Assembly: GCF_010093305.1 (NCBI RefSeq)
Contig: NZ_PDWS01000001.1
Coordinates: 124,001-188,000 of the forward strand
DNA length: 64,000 nucleotides
Reading direction: 5' to 3'
From: Pseudoxanthomonas sacheonensis
GTDB lineage: Bacteria > Pseudomonadota > Gammaproteobacteria > Xanthomonadales > Xanthomonadaceae
Below, in pieces: positions 25,691-35,243 of this stretch. Position numbers and translations under genes: made by a program. Numbering within the stretch: the first letter of the stretch is position 1; every line of letters begins with the position of its first letter. Below the pieces are notes generated by a model, which was not told the DNA's origin, made no database searches, and worked only from the letters and a program-made list of their open reading frames with translations.

Positions 25691-27023
25691 GCTTTCCAAG
25701 ATCATTCGAAAGCCGCGCAGCGTCCATTCTTGGATCAGCGTGGCCTTAGTGGTGTTCGGGCTGGTGATGGTGGCGGCGCTGAGCGTGCAGAGTTTCGGTA
25801 GCCAATACCTGATCGAACACAAATTCTGGGTGGATCTGTTGAAGTCCACTTCTGCCGAGCGCGCGGCTCGCGTGCGTGCGGGCGAGGTGTCCTCGCTTCC
25901 CAAGAGCGGGATTGTTCGCTCTTGGTATGTGGAGAACGGGCGCGGTGCCTCGGAGGCCCCGGATTACCTTGCGGATTTGGAGCCGGGGCTGTATTCGTCC
26001 GAGAGCGGATATTGGACCTTCAAAGACAGCGATGCCTTTGATAATCATGGCAGCTTCCACGCACTGGTCGTTAGTCTGCCGCCCGGAAAGCTGATAACGA
26101 TGATCGACATCGCCCAGCTTGAGGATCAGCAAAACCTTGATTCCTTGCAAAGCGGCATGTGGGCTGCGTTCCTCATCGTTTTTATCGGAGTGGTCATCCT
26201 CTGGCTGCATATCAATCTGGTGAGGCCGGTGAGGGACCTGGCCCAGCGCATGCAAACGATAGTGCCGGGTGCTCCGGGCGCCCGTCTGCCCACGGGCTAT
26301 CAGCGCGAAGAGATCCAGATGATCGCCCAGGCCAGCAATGCGCATTTGGAGCGGGTGGAGCAGTTCATCGAGCGCGAACGAAGCTTGCTGGACCAGGCGA
26401 GCCATGAATTCCGCACGCCGATCGCGGTGATCGCCGGGGCAGTGGACGTGCTCAAGCAGATATCCCTGCCCGAGGCCTCCAAGCCTGTGCTCGGTCGCAT
26501 CGAGCATGCCGTGCAGGACCTTTCGGAAACCATGGTCGCACTGCTGTATCTGGCGCGTGAGGCTTCTTCCAAACCGGAGCCGATGGAGATCACGGTCCTG
26601 CACGATCTGCTGCCTCGCTTGCTGGCAGACCATGAGCACCTTTTAGGCGATAAGCCGGCGCGGCTACGTATTGGCGATATGGAGCCTACCTTTATCGCAG
26701 CGCCCGAGGCCATGGTTCGTATCGCGGTCAGCAACTTGATTCGCAATGCAGTGGAGAGTACGGAGGATGGCGAGGTAGAGCTGTCGCTGCGTGCGTGCGT
26801 GATCTGCGTTACCGATTCGGGGAGCGGATTCAACCCCGTCGAGGCGGCACGCCGATATCGCGAGAACTTGCGCCAGTCCGCCCCCATCCGCGGACAAGGT
26901 TTGGGGCTGTTCCTGATCGGTCGGATCTGCGACCGGTTTAATTGGAAGCTCACCATCGAGCAGGCTGCCGGCGGCGGCACCCGGGCCGCTTTGGACGTCT
27001 GCGCGAGCGTGATCGATTTTTAA
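25683..27023 (+). CDS. Membrane sensor histidine kinase
   Basis: 446 residues. TM1 at about 18-38 and TM2 at about 159-180 bracket a periplasmic sensor of about 120 residues. A HAMP-like linker follows. His241 in QASHEFRTPIAV is the phospho-acceptor, with the ATPase motifs RIAVSNLIRNAVEST (N box), VTDSGSGF (G1) and RGQGLGLFLIGRI (G2). It pairs with the response regulator whose gene overlaps its start. The periplasmic sensor has no recognised ligand-binding family. The 4-gene order adaptor, pump, regulator, kinase suggests it senses the pump substrate or envelope stress. Confidence 0.92.
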   Translation: MNKLSKIIRKPRSVHSWISVALVVFGLVMVAALSVQSFGSQYLIEHKFWVDLLKSTSAERAARVRAGEVSSLPKSGIVRSWYVENGRGASEAPDYLADLEPGLYSSESGYWTFKDSDAFDNHGSFHALVVSLPPGKLITMIDIAQLEDQQNLDSLQSGMWAAFLIVFIGVVILWLHINLVRPVRDLAQRMQTIVPGAPGARLPTGYQREEIQMIAQASNAHLERVEQFIERERSLLDQASHEFRTPIAVIAGAVDVLKQISLPEASKPVLGRIEHAVQDLSETMVALLYLAREASSKPEPMEITVLHDLLPRLLADHEHLLGDKPARLRIGDMEPTFIAAPEAMVRIAVSNLIRNAVESTEDGEVELSLRACVICVTDSGSGFNPVEAARRYRENLRQSAPIRGQGLGLFLIGRICDRFNWKLTIEQAAGGGTRAALDVCASVIDF

Positions 27024-27177
27024 AGCCGGACAGCCTTCATTCAGCGCTTCGTGGGGGGTACGCGACATTTAGACGACATCGCCTCGTCATCCTGCGGGGA
27101 TGGTCGCAGCTACTCGTGCCAAGCATGGGAAAGCTCGCGAAGAAGAGATCCCCACCACTGAAGAGGTCTGGCGTCCC

Positions 27178-27993
27178 ATGAGAAAACTCCTTTTGACTGC
27201 GTTGTTGTCGGCTCTTCCGTTTACCGCCATGGCCCAGGTGGCTGATCCGGATGAGGGTATTCCGGAGGAGGAAGGCCAGCACCAAGGACCGCCCCGTTGG
27301 AGCCTGGGCATCGCCGCAGTGATGAATGACAGTCCATACGCTGGCGAAGGGACGCGCATTATTCCAATCCCGCTGATTGGCTTCCAAGGCGATCATTTCT
27401 TCTTCCGCGGACTGTCGTTCGGGTGGCAATTCGTCGAGAACGATTCGTTCGAGTTGGCGGCGGTGGCAAAGGGCAAGCTCGACGGTTTCGAAGTGAAAGA
27501 TCTGGGTCGTAGCGAGTTGGCTGCCAACGGTATCGACTACCGCCTCTTGGAAGATCGGGACAAGGGCCTGGATCTTGGCCTGAACGCCAAGTGGAAGGGC
27601 GACTTCGGCGAGCTGGAAACCGAAGTCCTTGCCGATGCGACGGACACTAGCGGTGGCCAGGAGGTCTCGCTGCAATACAGCTACGGTTTTGAAGTCGGCA
27701 AAGGCCAGCTGAGCCCGAATGTGAGCGCGAAGTGGCTTTCCAAAGACGCGGCCAATTATTACTACGGCACCCTCGATGAGGAAGTGGCGCGAGGCGTGGT
27801 GGATTACAAGCCTGGATCGGTGGTCATCCCCGGAGTGGGCGTTTCCTACTTCCGTCCTGTCGGTGAGAAATGGTCGATGCTCGGGTTCGCCAAATACGAA
27901 CTGCTGCCCGATGAAATCACCGATAGCCCACTGATCGAGCGCGATACGGACGGCACTTTCACCATCTTCGTCGGCTTCTCGCGCGGTTTCTGA
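27178..27993 (+). CDS. MipA/OmpV-family outer-membrane protein
   Basis: 271 residues. The signal peptide MRKLLLTALLSALPFTAMAQ is followed by a short acidic linker and a beta-barrel typical of MipA (MltA-interacting)/OmpV proteins: PRWSLGIAAVMNDSPYAGEG at the start, and a C-terminal strand ending TIFVGFSRGF. Members scaffold murein hydrolases or act as porin-like channels, and in several bacteria are induced with two-component and efflux genes. The start at 27178 is chosen because it begins the signal peptide. It lies 154 bp after the kinase gene on the same strand. Confidence 0.88.
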   Translation: MRKLLLTALLSALPFTAMAQVADPDEGIPEEEGQHQGPPRWSLGIAAVMNDSPYAGEGTRIIPIPLIGFQGDHFFFRGLSFGWQFVENDSFELAAVAKGKLDGFEVKDLGRSELAANGIDYRLLEDRDKGLDLGLNAKWKGDFGELETEVLADATDTSGGQEVSLQYSYGFEVGKGQLSPNVSAKWLSKDAANYYYGTLDEEVARGVVDYKPGSVVIPGVGVSYFRPVGEKWSMLGFAKYELLPDEITDSPLIERDTDGTFTIFVGFSRGF

Positions 27994-28063
27994 GCGGCTG
28001 TCGATCCGGCCCGTGGCCGGGTCTCTCCAACAAAGCGTGCTTCCCACATGCGAGGAACTTGAC

Positions 28064-28279
28064 ATGCATGCCTTCAATCTTAGAGACCGGGGCGAGCCGA
28101 GAAAAAGCGAAAGCCTGTTTGCATTGCAGAACCTTCCGGATCTGCCCCCACCGGGCAGCCGCCGCGTACGTGGCGGGCAGAGTGTGTGGCTGCGCCGCGT
28201 GGCCATGTGTTTCTTGTTGGTCTCTCTGGCCTTGGTCGTCCGGTCGGCCTGGGCGAGCCTGGGCGTTGCCGGCCCATGA
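28064..28279 (+). CDS. Small single-helix membrane protein overlapping mlaA
   Basis: 71 residues from ATG 28064, with GAGGA 7 bp upstream. A polar, Pro-rich N-terminal half (RGEPRKSESLFALQNLPDLP) is followed by one hydrophobic segment (VAMCFLLVSLALVVRSAWAS). Its TGA overlaps the mlaA ATG (ATGA at 28276-28279), the classic sign of translational coupling. No family is recognised. It could be a genuine partner of the lipoprotein or a leader ORF. Confidence 0.55.
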   Translation: MHAFNLRDRGEPRKSESLFALQNLPDLPPPGSRRVRGGQSVWLRRVAMCFLLVSLALVVRSAWASLGVAGP

Positions 28280-29238
28280 ACATTCGTGTTTGGAAACCAG
28301 GGATGTGCCTGGCTCTGGCAGCCGCCCTGGTGGGTTGCGCGTCGGTCCCCGACAAGCGGCCAGAGGCCCAGGGTATTCATTTCGACAGCGCTGCCGCCCT
28401 TGCGTCAGCTTCATATGAAACGCTGCCGTCGGAACTGCGCGCGGTGCCGGCGGAGATCGAGGCCTATCCTGAGTCCATCGATCTTTTGTCGCTTGAGGCT
28501 GCCTCGGCGGAGGCGGCCGACATCGGGTCGCCAGCCATGCTTCTGGGTCCTGCCGGCGACGAACCCGCCGCTGGCGCCGCTGCGTCTCCGGAAGAGTCCC
28601 CGGCTGTCTTTGATCCCTGGGAGCGCTTCAATCGGCGGATGCACCGTTTCAACAACGCGCTCGACAGGTCGGTGGCGCGCCCCGTGGCCAAGGCCTATGT
28701 GAAAGCCGTGCCCGCGCCCGTGCGCTCGAAGGTCGGCAATTTTTTCGACAATCTGGGCCAGCCGGGCACTGCGGTGAATGCGCTCTTGCAAGGCAAGTTC
28801 AAGCACTCGGCCCAGGCGATGGGTAGATTCCTGGTCAACAGCACGATCGGGGTCGCCGGCCTGTTCGATCCGGCCAGCCGCTTGAAAATGCCCGAGCGGG
28901 AAGAAGATTTCGGTCAGACCTTGGCCGCTTGGGGCTGGAAGCGCTCCCGCTATCTGGAGCTTCCCTTTTTCGGTCCCAGCACGGTGCGCGACGCTTTCGG
29001 CATCGCGGGGGATTCGCCCTTGCAGCCGGTGTCCCATGTGGAGGCGGACAAGGTGCGCATCGGTTTGACGGCATTGAACCTGGTGGACGTGAGAACGCGT
29101 CTGATGGCCTTCGATTCGCTGCGGGAAGAAGCCAGCGACGACTATCTGCTAGTGCGCGATACGTGGTCGCAGCGCCGGAATTTCCAGATCAAGGGCGATG
29201 CGGATGGCAATGAGTCGCTGCCTGACTACTTGAAATAG
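28276..29238 (+). CDS. mlaA: MlaA/VacJ-family outer-membrane lipoprotein
   Basis: 320 residues. A lipoprotein signal peptide ends in ALVGC. An unusually long acidic, Ala-rich linker of about 90 residues precedes the MlaA core, which starts DPWERFNRRMHRFNNALDR and continues GNFFDNLGQPGTAVNALLQG, FLVNSTIGVAGLFDPA and the FFGPSTVRDAFG loop. MlaA forms a ring in the outer membrane that removes misplaced phospholipids and hands them to the MlaC/MlaFEDB system. None of mlaBCDEF is nearby, so this is an orphan or a second copy placed within an efflux gene block. It is the last gene of the plus-strand run. Confidence 0.92.
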   Translation: MNIRVWKPGMCLALAAALVGCASVPDKRPEAQGIHFDSAAALASASYETLPSELRAVPAEIEAYPESIDLLSLEAASAEAADIGSPAMLLGPAGDEPAAGAAASPEESPAVFDPWERFNRRMHRFNNALDRSVARPVAKAYVKAVPAPVRSKVGNFFDNLGQPGTAVNALLQGKFKHSAQAMGRFLVNSTIGVAGLFDPASRLKMPEREEDFGQTLAAWGWKRSRYLELPFFGPSTVRDAFGIAGDSPLQPVSHVEADKVRIGLTALNLVDVRTRLMAFDSLREEASDDYLLVRDTWSQRRNFQIKGDADGNESLPDYLK

Positions 29239-29450
29239 CGGGGTGGTTCCGCAAAGGGCCGGGTTTCCAGGGCACGGCGCCACTCTCCCCAGCCAGCGCG
29301 CGCTTGCAGGCAAGCGGCGCTTCTCGTCAGCCACGGAGCCAAACGGTCTCACGGATTTTTGCAGTACGGAAAGTTCGCCGACACTGCCGCTGCCACCGGA
29401 TCCATCGCGAGGACAGTCGTCGTGCACGATTTGCACGGACGTGCGAAAAA

Positions 29451-32400
29451 TTAATCGCGGGTGGGGCTGGCTGCGGCATGGCCGCGCCATCGGCCAATCC
29501 TGGCGCGGCCCCATTCGAGCAAGTCGTCGACATAGGTGAATACCACCGGCACGACGATGAGGCTGAGCACCGTCGAGGTCAGGAGGCCGCCGATTACGAC
29601 GATCGCCATGGGTTGGCGGAAACTCGGTTCCGCGCCGAGGCCCAGCGCGTTGGGCATCATGCCGGCACCCATTGCGATCGTGGTCATGACGATCGGGCGG
29701 GCGCGCTTGTGGCAAGCGTCGATCAGCGCTTCGAACCGGTTCATGCCGCGCTCGCGTCGCGCCATGATCGCGTATTCGACCAGCAGGATCGAGTTCTTGG
29801 TCACGATGCCCATCAGCATCAGGACGCCGATCACCACCGGCATGGTGAACGCTTGGCTGGTGAGCAGCAGGGCGAACAAGGCGCCGCCGAGCGCCAAGGG
29901 CAGGGCGCAAAGGATGGTGGCGGGCTGTAAAAAATCGTGGAACAACAGAACCAGCACTGCATAGATGCAGAAGATGCCGATTGCCATGGCGACCCCGAAA
30001 CTCTGGAACAACTCGGACATGCGTTGCAGGTCGCCCTGCTCCACGCGATGCACGCCCGCAGGAAGTTGCCGCAACGCGGGAAGCGCCAACGCTTCGCGTT
30101 GCACCTCGCTTATCGGACGGCCATTGAGTTCGACGCTGAGGGTAACGTTGCGCGATCGATCCAGACGGGAGATCTGGGAGGGTCCGCTTCCCATGCCGAC
30201 ATCCGCGACCGATCCCAGGCTCACTGTCCCTTGGGTGCCTTTGACCCGCAATTGGGAGACCGCGTCCAGGTCGTCGCGGACTTCAGGGTCCATGCGAACG
30301 CGGATGGGGATTTGGCGCTCCGGTAAATTCAACTTCGGCAGAGCGGTCGAATAGTCGCCATAGGTGGCCAGCCTCACCGCGTCGGCCAACGCCTCCGACG
30401 TTACGCCCAGGGCGGCTGCCTGCGCTGCGTCGGGCCGCACCTGGATCTCGGGTCGTTGCAGGGCGGCCCCTGAAGTCACGTTTCCGATTCCTCGGAGCGT
30501 GCGCAGCTGGTCCTGTACCTGCGCTGCGGTATTGGTAAGCGCATCGCCGTCGTCGCTCGCCAGTGTGATATCCAAAGACTCGCCGCTGTTTCCGCCGCCG
30601 ATGGAGACACGGACTCCCGGCAAATCGCGCAACAGATCGCGCATCTTCGCCTCTACTTCGGATTGTTTAAATTTCCGGTCGCCGCGCGGTACCAGATCGA
30701 CCGTGAGCGTTGCGCTGGTCAGGTCCGCCGAAGAACCGGCGCTCATCCCGCCGCCCGTCGTCGCGGTGCCCGCTGATACGAATACGCCGCTTACCTCCGG
30801 CAGGCTCCGTAGCAGCCGGGCCGCCTGTTGGCTCGCCGCAGCGGTATCTTCGATCGTGCTGCCGGGTTGCAATTTGAGCGAAACGCTGCTTTGCGATTTG
30901 TCCTGCGCCGGCATGAATCCAGTTGGTATGAAGGGAATCGCCATCAGCGAGAGCGCGAAGAAAGCCGCTGCGAGTGCGACCGTTGTCCTGCGCTTGGATA
31001 GAGCTCCGCGGACCCACCCCAGGTAGCGAGTCATCGTCGCACCATCGGCGGATGCCTCATCGGAACCGTGCTTGGCCGGTTTAAGGAGATACGCCGCCAT
31101 CATCGGCGTCAGCAGGCGCGCTACGAGCAGCGAAGCCAGGATGGCCACCGAAGCCGTAATGCCGAATTGCCGGAAGAACTTGCCCGGTATCCCGCCCATG
31201 AAAGCCGTGGGGAGAAAGACCGCCACCAACGCGAAAGTAGTGGCTATGACCGCCAGTCCAATCTCGTCGGCCGCTTCCATGGCCGCCTGATAGGGGTTTT
31301 TTCCCATCTTGAGATGGCGCTCGATGTTCTCGACCTCCACGATCGCATCGTCAACCAGGATTCCCACCACCAGCGAAAGCGAGAGCAGTGTGAGCGTGTT
31401 GAGTGAATAGTCTGCCAGCGCCATGAATCCGAACGCCGGGATGATGGACAGGGGAAGCGCAGTGGCCGAAATCACCGTGGCACGCCAGTCGCGCAGGAAC
31501 CACCACACCACCACGATGGCCAGCAAGGCGCCTTCTATCAGCAGCAGCATGGATCCATGGTAGTTGTCCTGGATCGGGGCTACCGTGCCGCTCGCTTCGG
31601 AAATGCTCGCTTCCGGGTGCGCTTCGGCGAACCGGGCTATCGCCGTTCCGACGTTTTCGGCCACGCTGACGTCCGAGTAGCCGCGCGAGCGGGTTACCTG
31701 GAAACCGATCACCGGCTGGCCGTCGCGAAAAGCGACGGTGCTGGGCTCGGCGTGGTTGTCGGACACCCGCGCAATCTGATCTAGCCGCACGTAGCGGCCA
31801 TCGGTCAGTGGGATCGAAATCGCCGCAACCTCTGCAATCGTGCCGACCGTGGCGATCGTGCGCGTGGACTGGCGCTGTCCACCGATTCGGCCTTCACCGC
31901 CGGAGCTTTCCTTCTGCACCGCTTTCAACCGGGTAGAGACGTCCCCGGCCGTGACGCCCAGCCCGGCCATCAAAGTCGGGTCCAGATCCACATGGACTTC
32001 ACGATCCACGCCGCCTACCCGAGCGACCGAGGCCACGCCTTTCACTGCGAGCAGCGCTTTGGTGATGTCGTTGTCGACGAACCACGACAGATCCTGCTCG
32101 TCCATGCGGCTGGATCGCACGGAGTAGGTAAGCAGTGCGGACCCGGCGGATGTCAGCTTGGAGACGGTCGGGGAGTTCATGCTGGCGGGCAGCTCGGCAC
32201 GCGCACTGTCTACGGCGTTACGCACCTCACTGAGCGCCGCTTCGCTGTCTTTGTCGATATCGAAACTGACGTTGATGCTCACCGAACCGTCGGTGATGGT
32301 CGTCGTGATATGGTCCAACTTGTTCAGCGAGGCCAGTTTGTCCTCTATCTTGCGGGCCACCTCGGTTTCCAGCTGCGATGGCGCGGCGCCCTCCAGGCTC

Positions 32401-32546
32401 GCTGAAACCAGGATCGTAGGCAGATCCATCTCGGGGAAGTCTTGTATCTGCAGTTGCTTGAAGCCGATCAGGCCCAGCACGGTAAGCAGGAAGAACAGCA
32501 GCAACGCGGGTACCGGGTTGCGGATCGACCAGGCGGAGAAGTTCAC
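29451..32546 (-). CDS. RND efflux transporter permease subunit
   Basis: 1031 residues, starting MNFSAWSIRNPVPALLLFFL. Helix-4 motif GILVDDAIVEVENIERHL carries Asp399/Asp400, and the second-half motif is TMPVVIGVLMLMGIVTKNSI. Overall it is the closest relative, within this window, of the pump at 21802-24903, as if the two arose by duplication of one RND unit and were placed convergently. It overlaps the upstream adaptor gene by 4 bp and is the last gene of the minus-strand operon. The 212 bp between it and mlaA hold no gene. Confidence 0.94.
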   Translation of the reverse strand: MNFSAWSIRNPVPALLLFFLLTVLGLIGFKQLQIQDFPEMDLPTILVSASLEGAAPSQLETEVARKIEDKLASLNKLDHITTTITDGSVSINVSFDIDKDSEAALSEVRNAVDSARAELPASMNSPTVSKLTSAGSALLTYSVRSSRMDEQDLSWFVDNDITKALLAVKGVASVARVGGVDREVHVDLDPTLMAGLGVTAGDVSTRLKAVQKESSGGEGRIGGQRQSTRTIATVGTIAEVAAISIPLTDGRYVRLDQIARVSDNHAEPSTVAFRDGQPVIGFQVTRSRGYSDVSVAENVGTAIARFAEAHPEASISEASGTVAPIQDNYHGSMLLLIEGALLAIVVVWWFLRDWRATVISATALPLSIIPAFGFMALADYSLNTLTLLSLSLVVGILVDDAIVEVENIERHLKMGKNPYQAAMEAADEIGLAVIATTFALVAVFLPTAFMGGIPGKFFRQFGITASVAILASLLVARLLTPMMAAYLLKPAKHGSDEASADGATMTRYLGWVRGALSKRRTTVALAAAFFALSLMAIPFIPTGFMPAQDKSQSSVSLKLQPGSTIEDTAAASQQAARLLRSLPEVSGVFVSAGTATTGGGMSAGSSADLTSATLTVDLVPRGDRKFKQSEVEAKMRDLLRDLPGVRVSIGGGNSGESLDITLASDDGDALTNTAAQVQDQLRTLRGIGNVTSGAALQRPEIQVRPDAAQAAALGVTSEALADAVRLATYGDYSTALPKLNLPERQIPIRVRMDPEVRDDLDAVSQLRVKGTQGTVSLGSVADVGMGSGPSQISRLDRSRNVTLSVELNGRPISEVQREALALPALRQLPAGVHRVEQGDLQRMSELFQSFGVAMAIGIFCIYAVLVLLFHDFLQPATILCALPLALGGALFALLLTSQAFTMPVVIGVLMLMGIVTKNSILLVEYAIMARRERGMNRFEALIDACHKRARPIVMTTIAMGAGMMPNALGLGAEPSFRQPMAIVVIGGLLTSTVLSLIVVPVVFTYVDDLLEWGRARIGRWRGHAAASPTRD

Positions 32547-33670
32547 TTGGCGCTTCCGGTATTGGATTTGGACGGATTGGCCGCAATCACTGTGACTCGT
32601 GCGCCTTCGGACAGGAACGCGCCGCCGCTGGCCACGACCCGTTGCCGTGCGTCGATACCCGACAGCACCTCTATTCGACCGTCCCGGCCGCGCCCAGTGG
32701 TCACTACATGGCTGACTGCGCTTTGGTCGCTGCCCACGACATAGACGTAGGATCGTCCATCCCGCAGGACTACTGCTGCCTGCGGCAGCGTCATTGCCTC
32801 TTTCGAATCGAGTTCGATTACGCCGCTTCCGAACATTCCGGAGCGCGCCGCACTATCGACCGGCAGACTTACGTAGACGATCGCCCGGCCCGTGTCGGTA
32901 CTCAGGGTAGGCCCGACCATGCGAACCGTGCCTTGGACTTGTTCGCCGCTGGGCAAGGCGATGCGCGCCAACTGTCCGGTCTTGATAGCGGCTACCTGGC
33001 GCGAGTCGAACTCCGGTCCCCACTCGATGCGGTTTTGCCGCACGATCCGATAAAGTTCGTCGCCTATATTCACCACGTCGCCAAGGGTCGCGGTCTTGGA
33101 GGCTACGACCCCGTCGTCGGGAGCCACGATCCTCGTCTGCCGTAACTTGAGCTTGATGCTCTCCAGGTCCGCCTGAGCGGAAGCGAGCGCAGCGCGCGTC
33201 GTCGTTTCGTTGATCCGGTACTCTTCCAATTGTTGCTCGGACAAGGCGCCGCTGTCTCCTACCACTTTGGCCCGCCTCGAATTGGAAGCGGCCTGTTGCA
33301 GGTTGGCTTGCGCCTGCGCCACTGCTGCCTCCTGCTTGCGACGGTCGGCCAGCAGGCTGTCGTCGGCCAATCGGGCCAGAAGCTGGCCTTTCTTTACCTT
33401 CGCACCTACGTCCACGACCACCTCGGCTATCCTTAACCCGCCGGTTTCGGGGCTGACGATGATCTCTTGCCAAGCGGTGAACGCCCCGCTGGCTCTAACC
33501 GTCTGAGGCCAGGTTTCTTTTTTCAGCGTCTCCACAGTGACCGTAAGCGCGCTGGCGGCCTGGCCCGCAACGCCTTTCTCGTTCGAATCTGGTCGGCCAA
33601 GCCAAGCGATCAGGCCCACGCCCAGGACGATTGCCGCCGCGATCAATCCGATACGAAGCTTCCGACTCAA
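32543..33670 (-). CDS. RND efflux periplasmic adaptor (membrane fusion protein)
   Basis: 375 residues if translation begins at TTG 33670 (LSRKLRIGL), which overlaps the stop of the upstream channel gene (TTGA) and has GGGG about 8 bases ahead. A GTG at 33682 is the alternative. An N-terminal anchor helix (IGLIAAAIVLGVGLIAWL) is followed by lipoyl halves (EVVVDVGAKVKKGQLLARL, IVAPDDGVVASKTATLGDVV) and a coiled coil. It links the RND pump encoded downstream to the TolC/NodT lipoprotein encoded upstream, so this operon carries all three parts of a tripartite pump. The frame remains open to 33784, but that segment overlaps the channel gene. Confidence 0.88.
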   Translation of the reverse strand: MSRKLRIGLIAAAIVLGVGLIAWLGRPDSNEKGVAGQAASALTVTVETLKKETWPQTVRASGAFTAWQEIIVSPETGGLRIAEVVVDVGAKVKKGQLLARLADDSLLADRRKQEAAVAQAQANLQQAASNSRRAKVVGDSGALSEQQLEEYRINETTTRAALASAQADLESIKLKLRQTRIVAPDDGVVASKTATLGDVVNIGDELYRIVRQNRIEWGPEFDSRQVAAIKTGQLARIALPSGEQVQGTVRMVGPTLSTDTGRAIVYVSLPVDSAARSGMFGSGVIELDSKEAMTLPQAAVVLRDGRSYVYVVGSDQSAVSHVVTTGRGRDGRIEVLSGIDARQRVVASGGAFLSEGARVTVIAANPSKSNTGSAK

Positions 33671-35130
33671 AACGCACCCCACTGATGGTTGATCGACTGC
33701 AGCGATATGGCTTCGGAGCCGGGAGCTGTCGCAGGCGTTCCCGGTTCCCAGCCGCCGCCTAGCGCCTTGTAAAGCGCAATCCAATACTCGACGCGATCGC
33801 GTTGGAGCGCGATGCGTTGGGTCTCCGCCGAGAGCGCCGAGCGCCTCGCTTCCTCCAAGACGATCAAGCTTTCTCGGCCGGCGCGCCAGCTCGCTTCGGT
33901 TGCGAGAAAGTAGCGGCGGTATTCCTGCTCCGCGCGCTCGGCCTGCTCGGCACGTTCGGCGGTGCTGTCCAGGTTCACCAAGGCCCGCTCGACCTCCTCG
34001 ACCGCGTCACGCACGCCTTGCCGGTAATCGGCGAGCGCGGAGGTGTAGCCGGCGCGCGCGCTGTCGACGGCAGCCCGGCGTTTTCCTCCGTCGAATAGCG
34101 GTATCGAGAGCGAAGGCCCGAACGACCAGGATTTCGTGGAAGGAATCGGATCGGTCGCCGAGACGGTCAACGATCCGGACAAGGAGAGGCTGGGATAGAG
34201 GTCGGCCCGGGCCACGCCGATCTCGGCGCTGGCAGCGGCCAGCTCGCGCTCGACGGCGGCCAAATCGGGTCGCTGGCGAAGCGCGTCGGCAGGGACGCTG
34301 TGGACTTTCAAGAGTCTTGGCTGGGGAATATCCCCGGTGCCACTATCCACCAGCGAACGCAGCGAGTCTTCTTCGGATCCAGTCAGATTCACAAGCGACT
34401 TGACCAGCAGCTCGCACTGGCCGCGCTGAGAAGCAAGGCTGGATCGGGTGCTGGCAAGGCTGGCGCGGGCGAGGGCGCCATCGGCAGGCGGTTTGAAGCC
34501 GGCGTCAACCAGCGTGTTGGTCGCGCGCTCGGTTTTGACCATCGAGACGAGTTCGCGTTCGTAGGCTTCGGCCAATAGACCGCACGCACGATATTGGACG
34601 TAGGTGTCGGCCACCTCCGCCCCCAGCGACACGCGAGCATCGTGCCAATCGTCGACGCGCGCTTCGATCCGTGCCTGTGCGGCCTCGGCACTGCGCCGCA
34701 CCTTTCCGAACAGATCGATCTCCCAGGATGCGTCCAATCCGCCGCTACGCGTGGTGGCAACGGAGGACGTACTGCCGGACTGCATCGGTTGCTCGCCGCG
34801 CGACACGGCACCATTGGCGCTCAAGCCGGGTAGCGCGCCGGCTTGAGTGGAACGCAGAGTGGCGCGCGCTTTCTCGATATTGGCCCATGCTTTGACGAGG
34901 CTGGGACTGCTGGCCTCGGCCGTGGCGACGAGGCGGTTCAGGACGGGATCGTCGAACTGCTCCCACCAGTCGGACATCGCCTCCGGCTCTCCTCCATGGG
35001 GTAGGGGGGCGTTCCAGGCGCTGGCAGCGTAAGGAATCGGTTCGCGATAGTCGCTTCCCACCGCGCATCCGCAAAGCGTCACGCTCAAGCTGGCGATAAG
35101 GGCGGTCCGTAAGAACTTGAGTTCAGGCAT
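33667..35130 (-). CDS. TolC/NodT-family outer-membrane efflux lipoprotein
   Basis: 487 residues from ATG 35130 (MPELKFLRT). A lipobox at LCGC is followed by two repeats of the outer-membrane efflux protein fold. Visible hallmarks are YREPIPYAASAWN after the lipid anchor, LRQRPDLAAVERELAAASAE in the middle, and the ending YWIALYKALGGGWEPG typical of NodT/OprM channels. It forms the trimeric outer-membrane duct for the RND pump genes downstream. The next gene starts on its stop codon. BamA is encoded 113 bp upstream on the same strand. Confidence 0.92.
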   Translation of the reverse strand: MPELKFLRTALIASLSVTLCGCAVGSDYREPIPYAASAWNAPLPHGGEPEAMSDWWEQFDDPVLNRLVATAEASSPSLVKAWANIEKARATLRSTQAGALPGLSANGAVSRGEQPMQSGSTSSVATTRSGGLDASWEIDLFGKVRRSAEAAQARIEARVDDWHDARVSLGAEVADTYVQYRACGLLAEAYERELVSMVKTERATNTLVDAGFKPPADGALARASLASTRSSLASQRGQCELLVKSLVNLTGSEEDSLRSLVDSGTGDIPQPRLLKVHSVPADALRQRPDLAAVERELAAASAEIGVARADLYPSLSLSGSLTVSATDPIPSTKSWSFGPSLSIPLFDGGKRRAAVDSARAGYTSALADYRQGVRDAVEEVERALVNLDSTAERAEQAERAEQEYRRYFLATEASWRAGRESLIVLEEARRSALSAETQRIALQRDRVEYWIALYKALGGGWEPGTPATAPGSEAISLQSINHQWGAF

Positions 35131-35243
35131 TGGGCGTGAATGCTTGTGGAAGGACGCTATGGAAACCATGGCCATCGAAAGGTGCGGTGGCGCTCCAAGG
35201 CAAGCCAGGATGAGGAAGACAGCGCGGAACGCGGGCGACGCGC

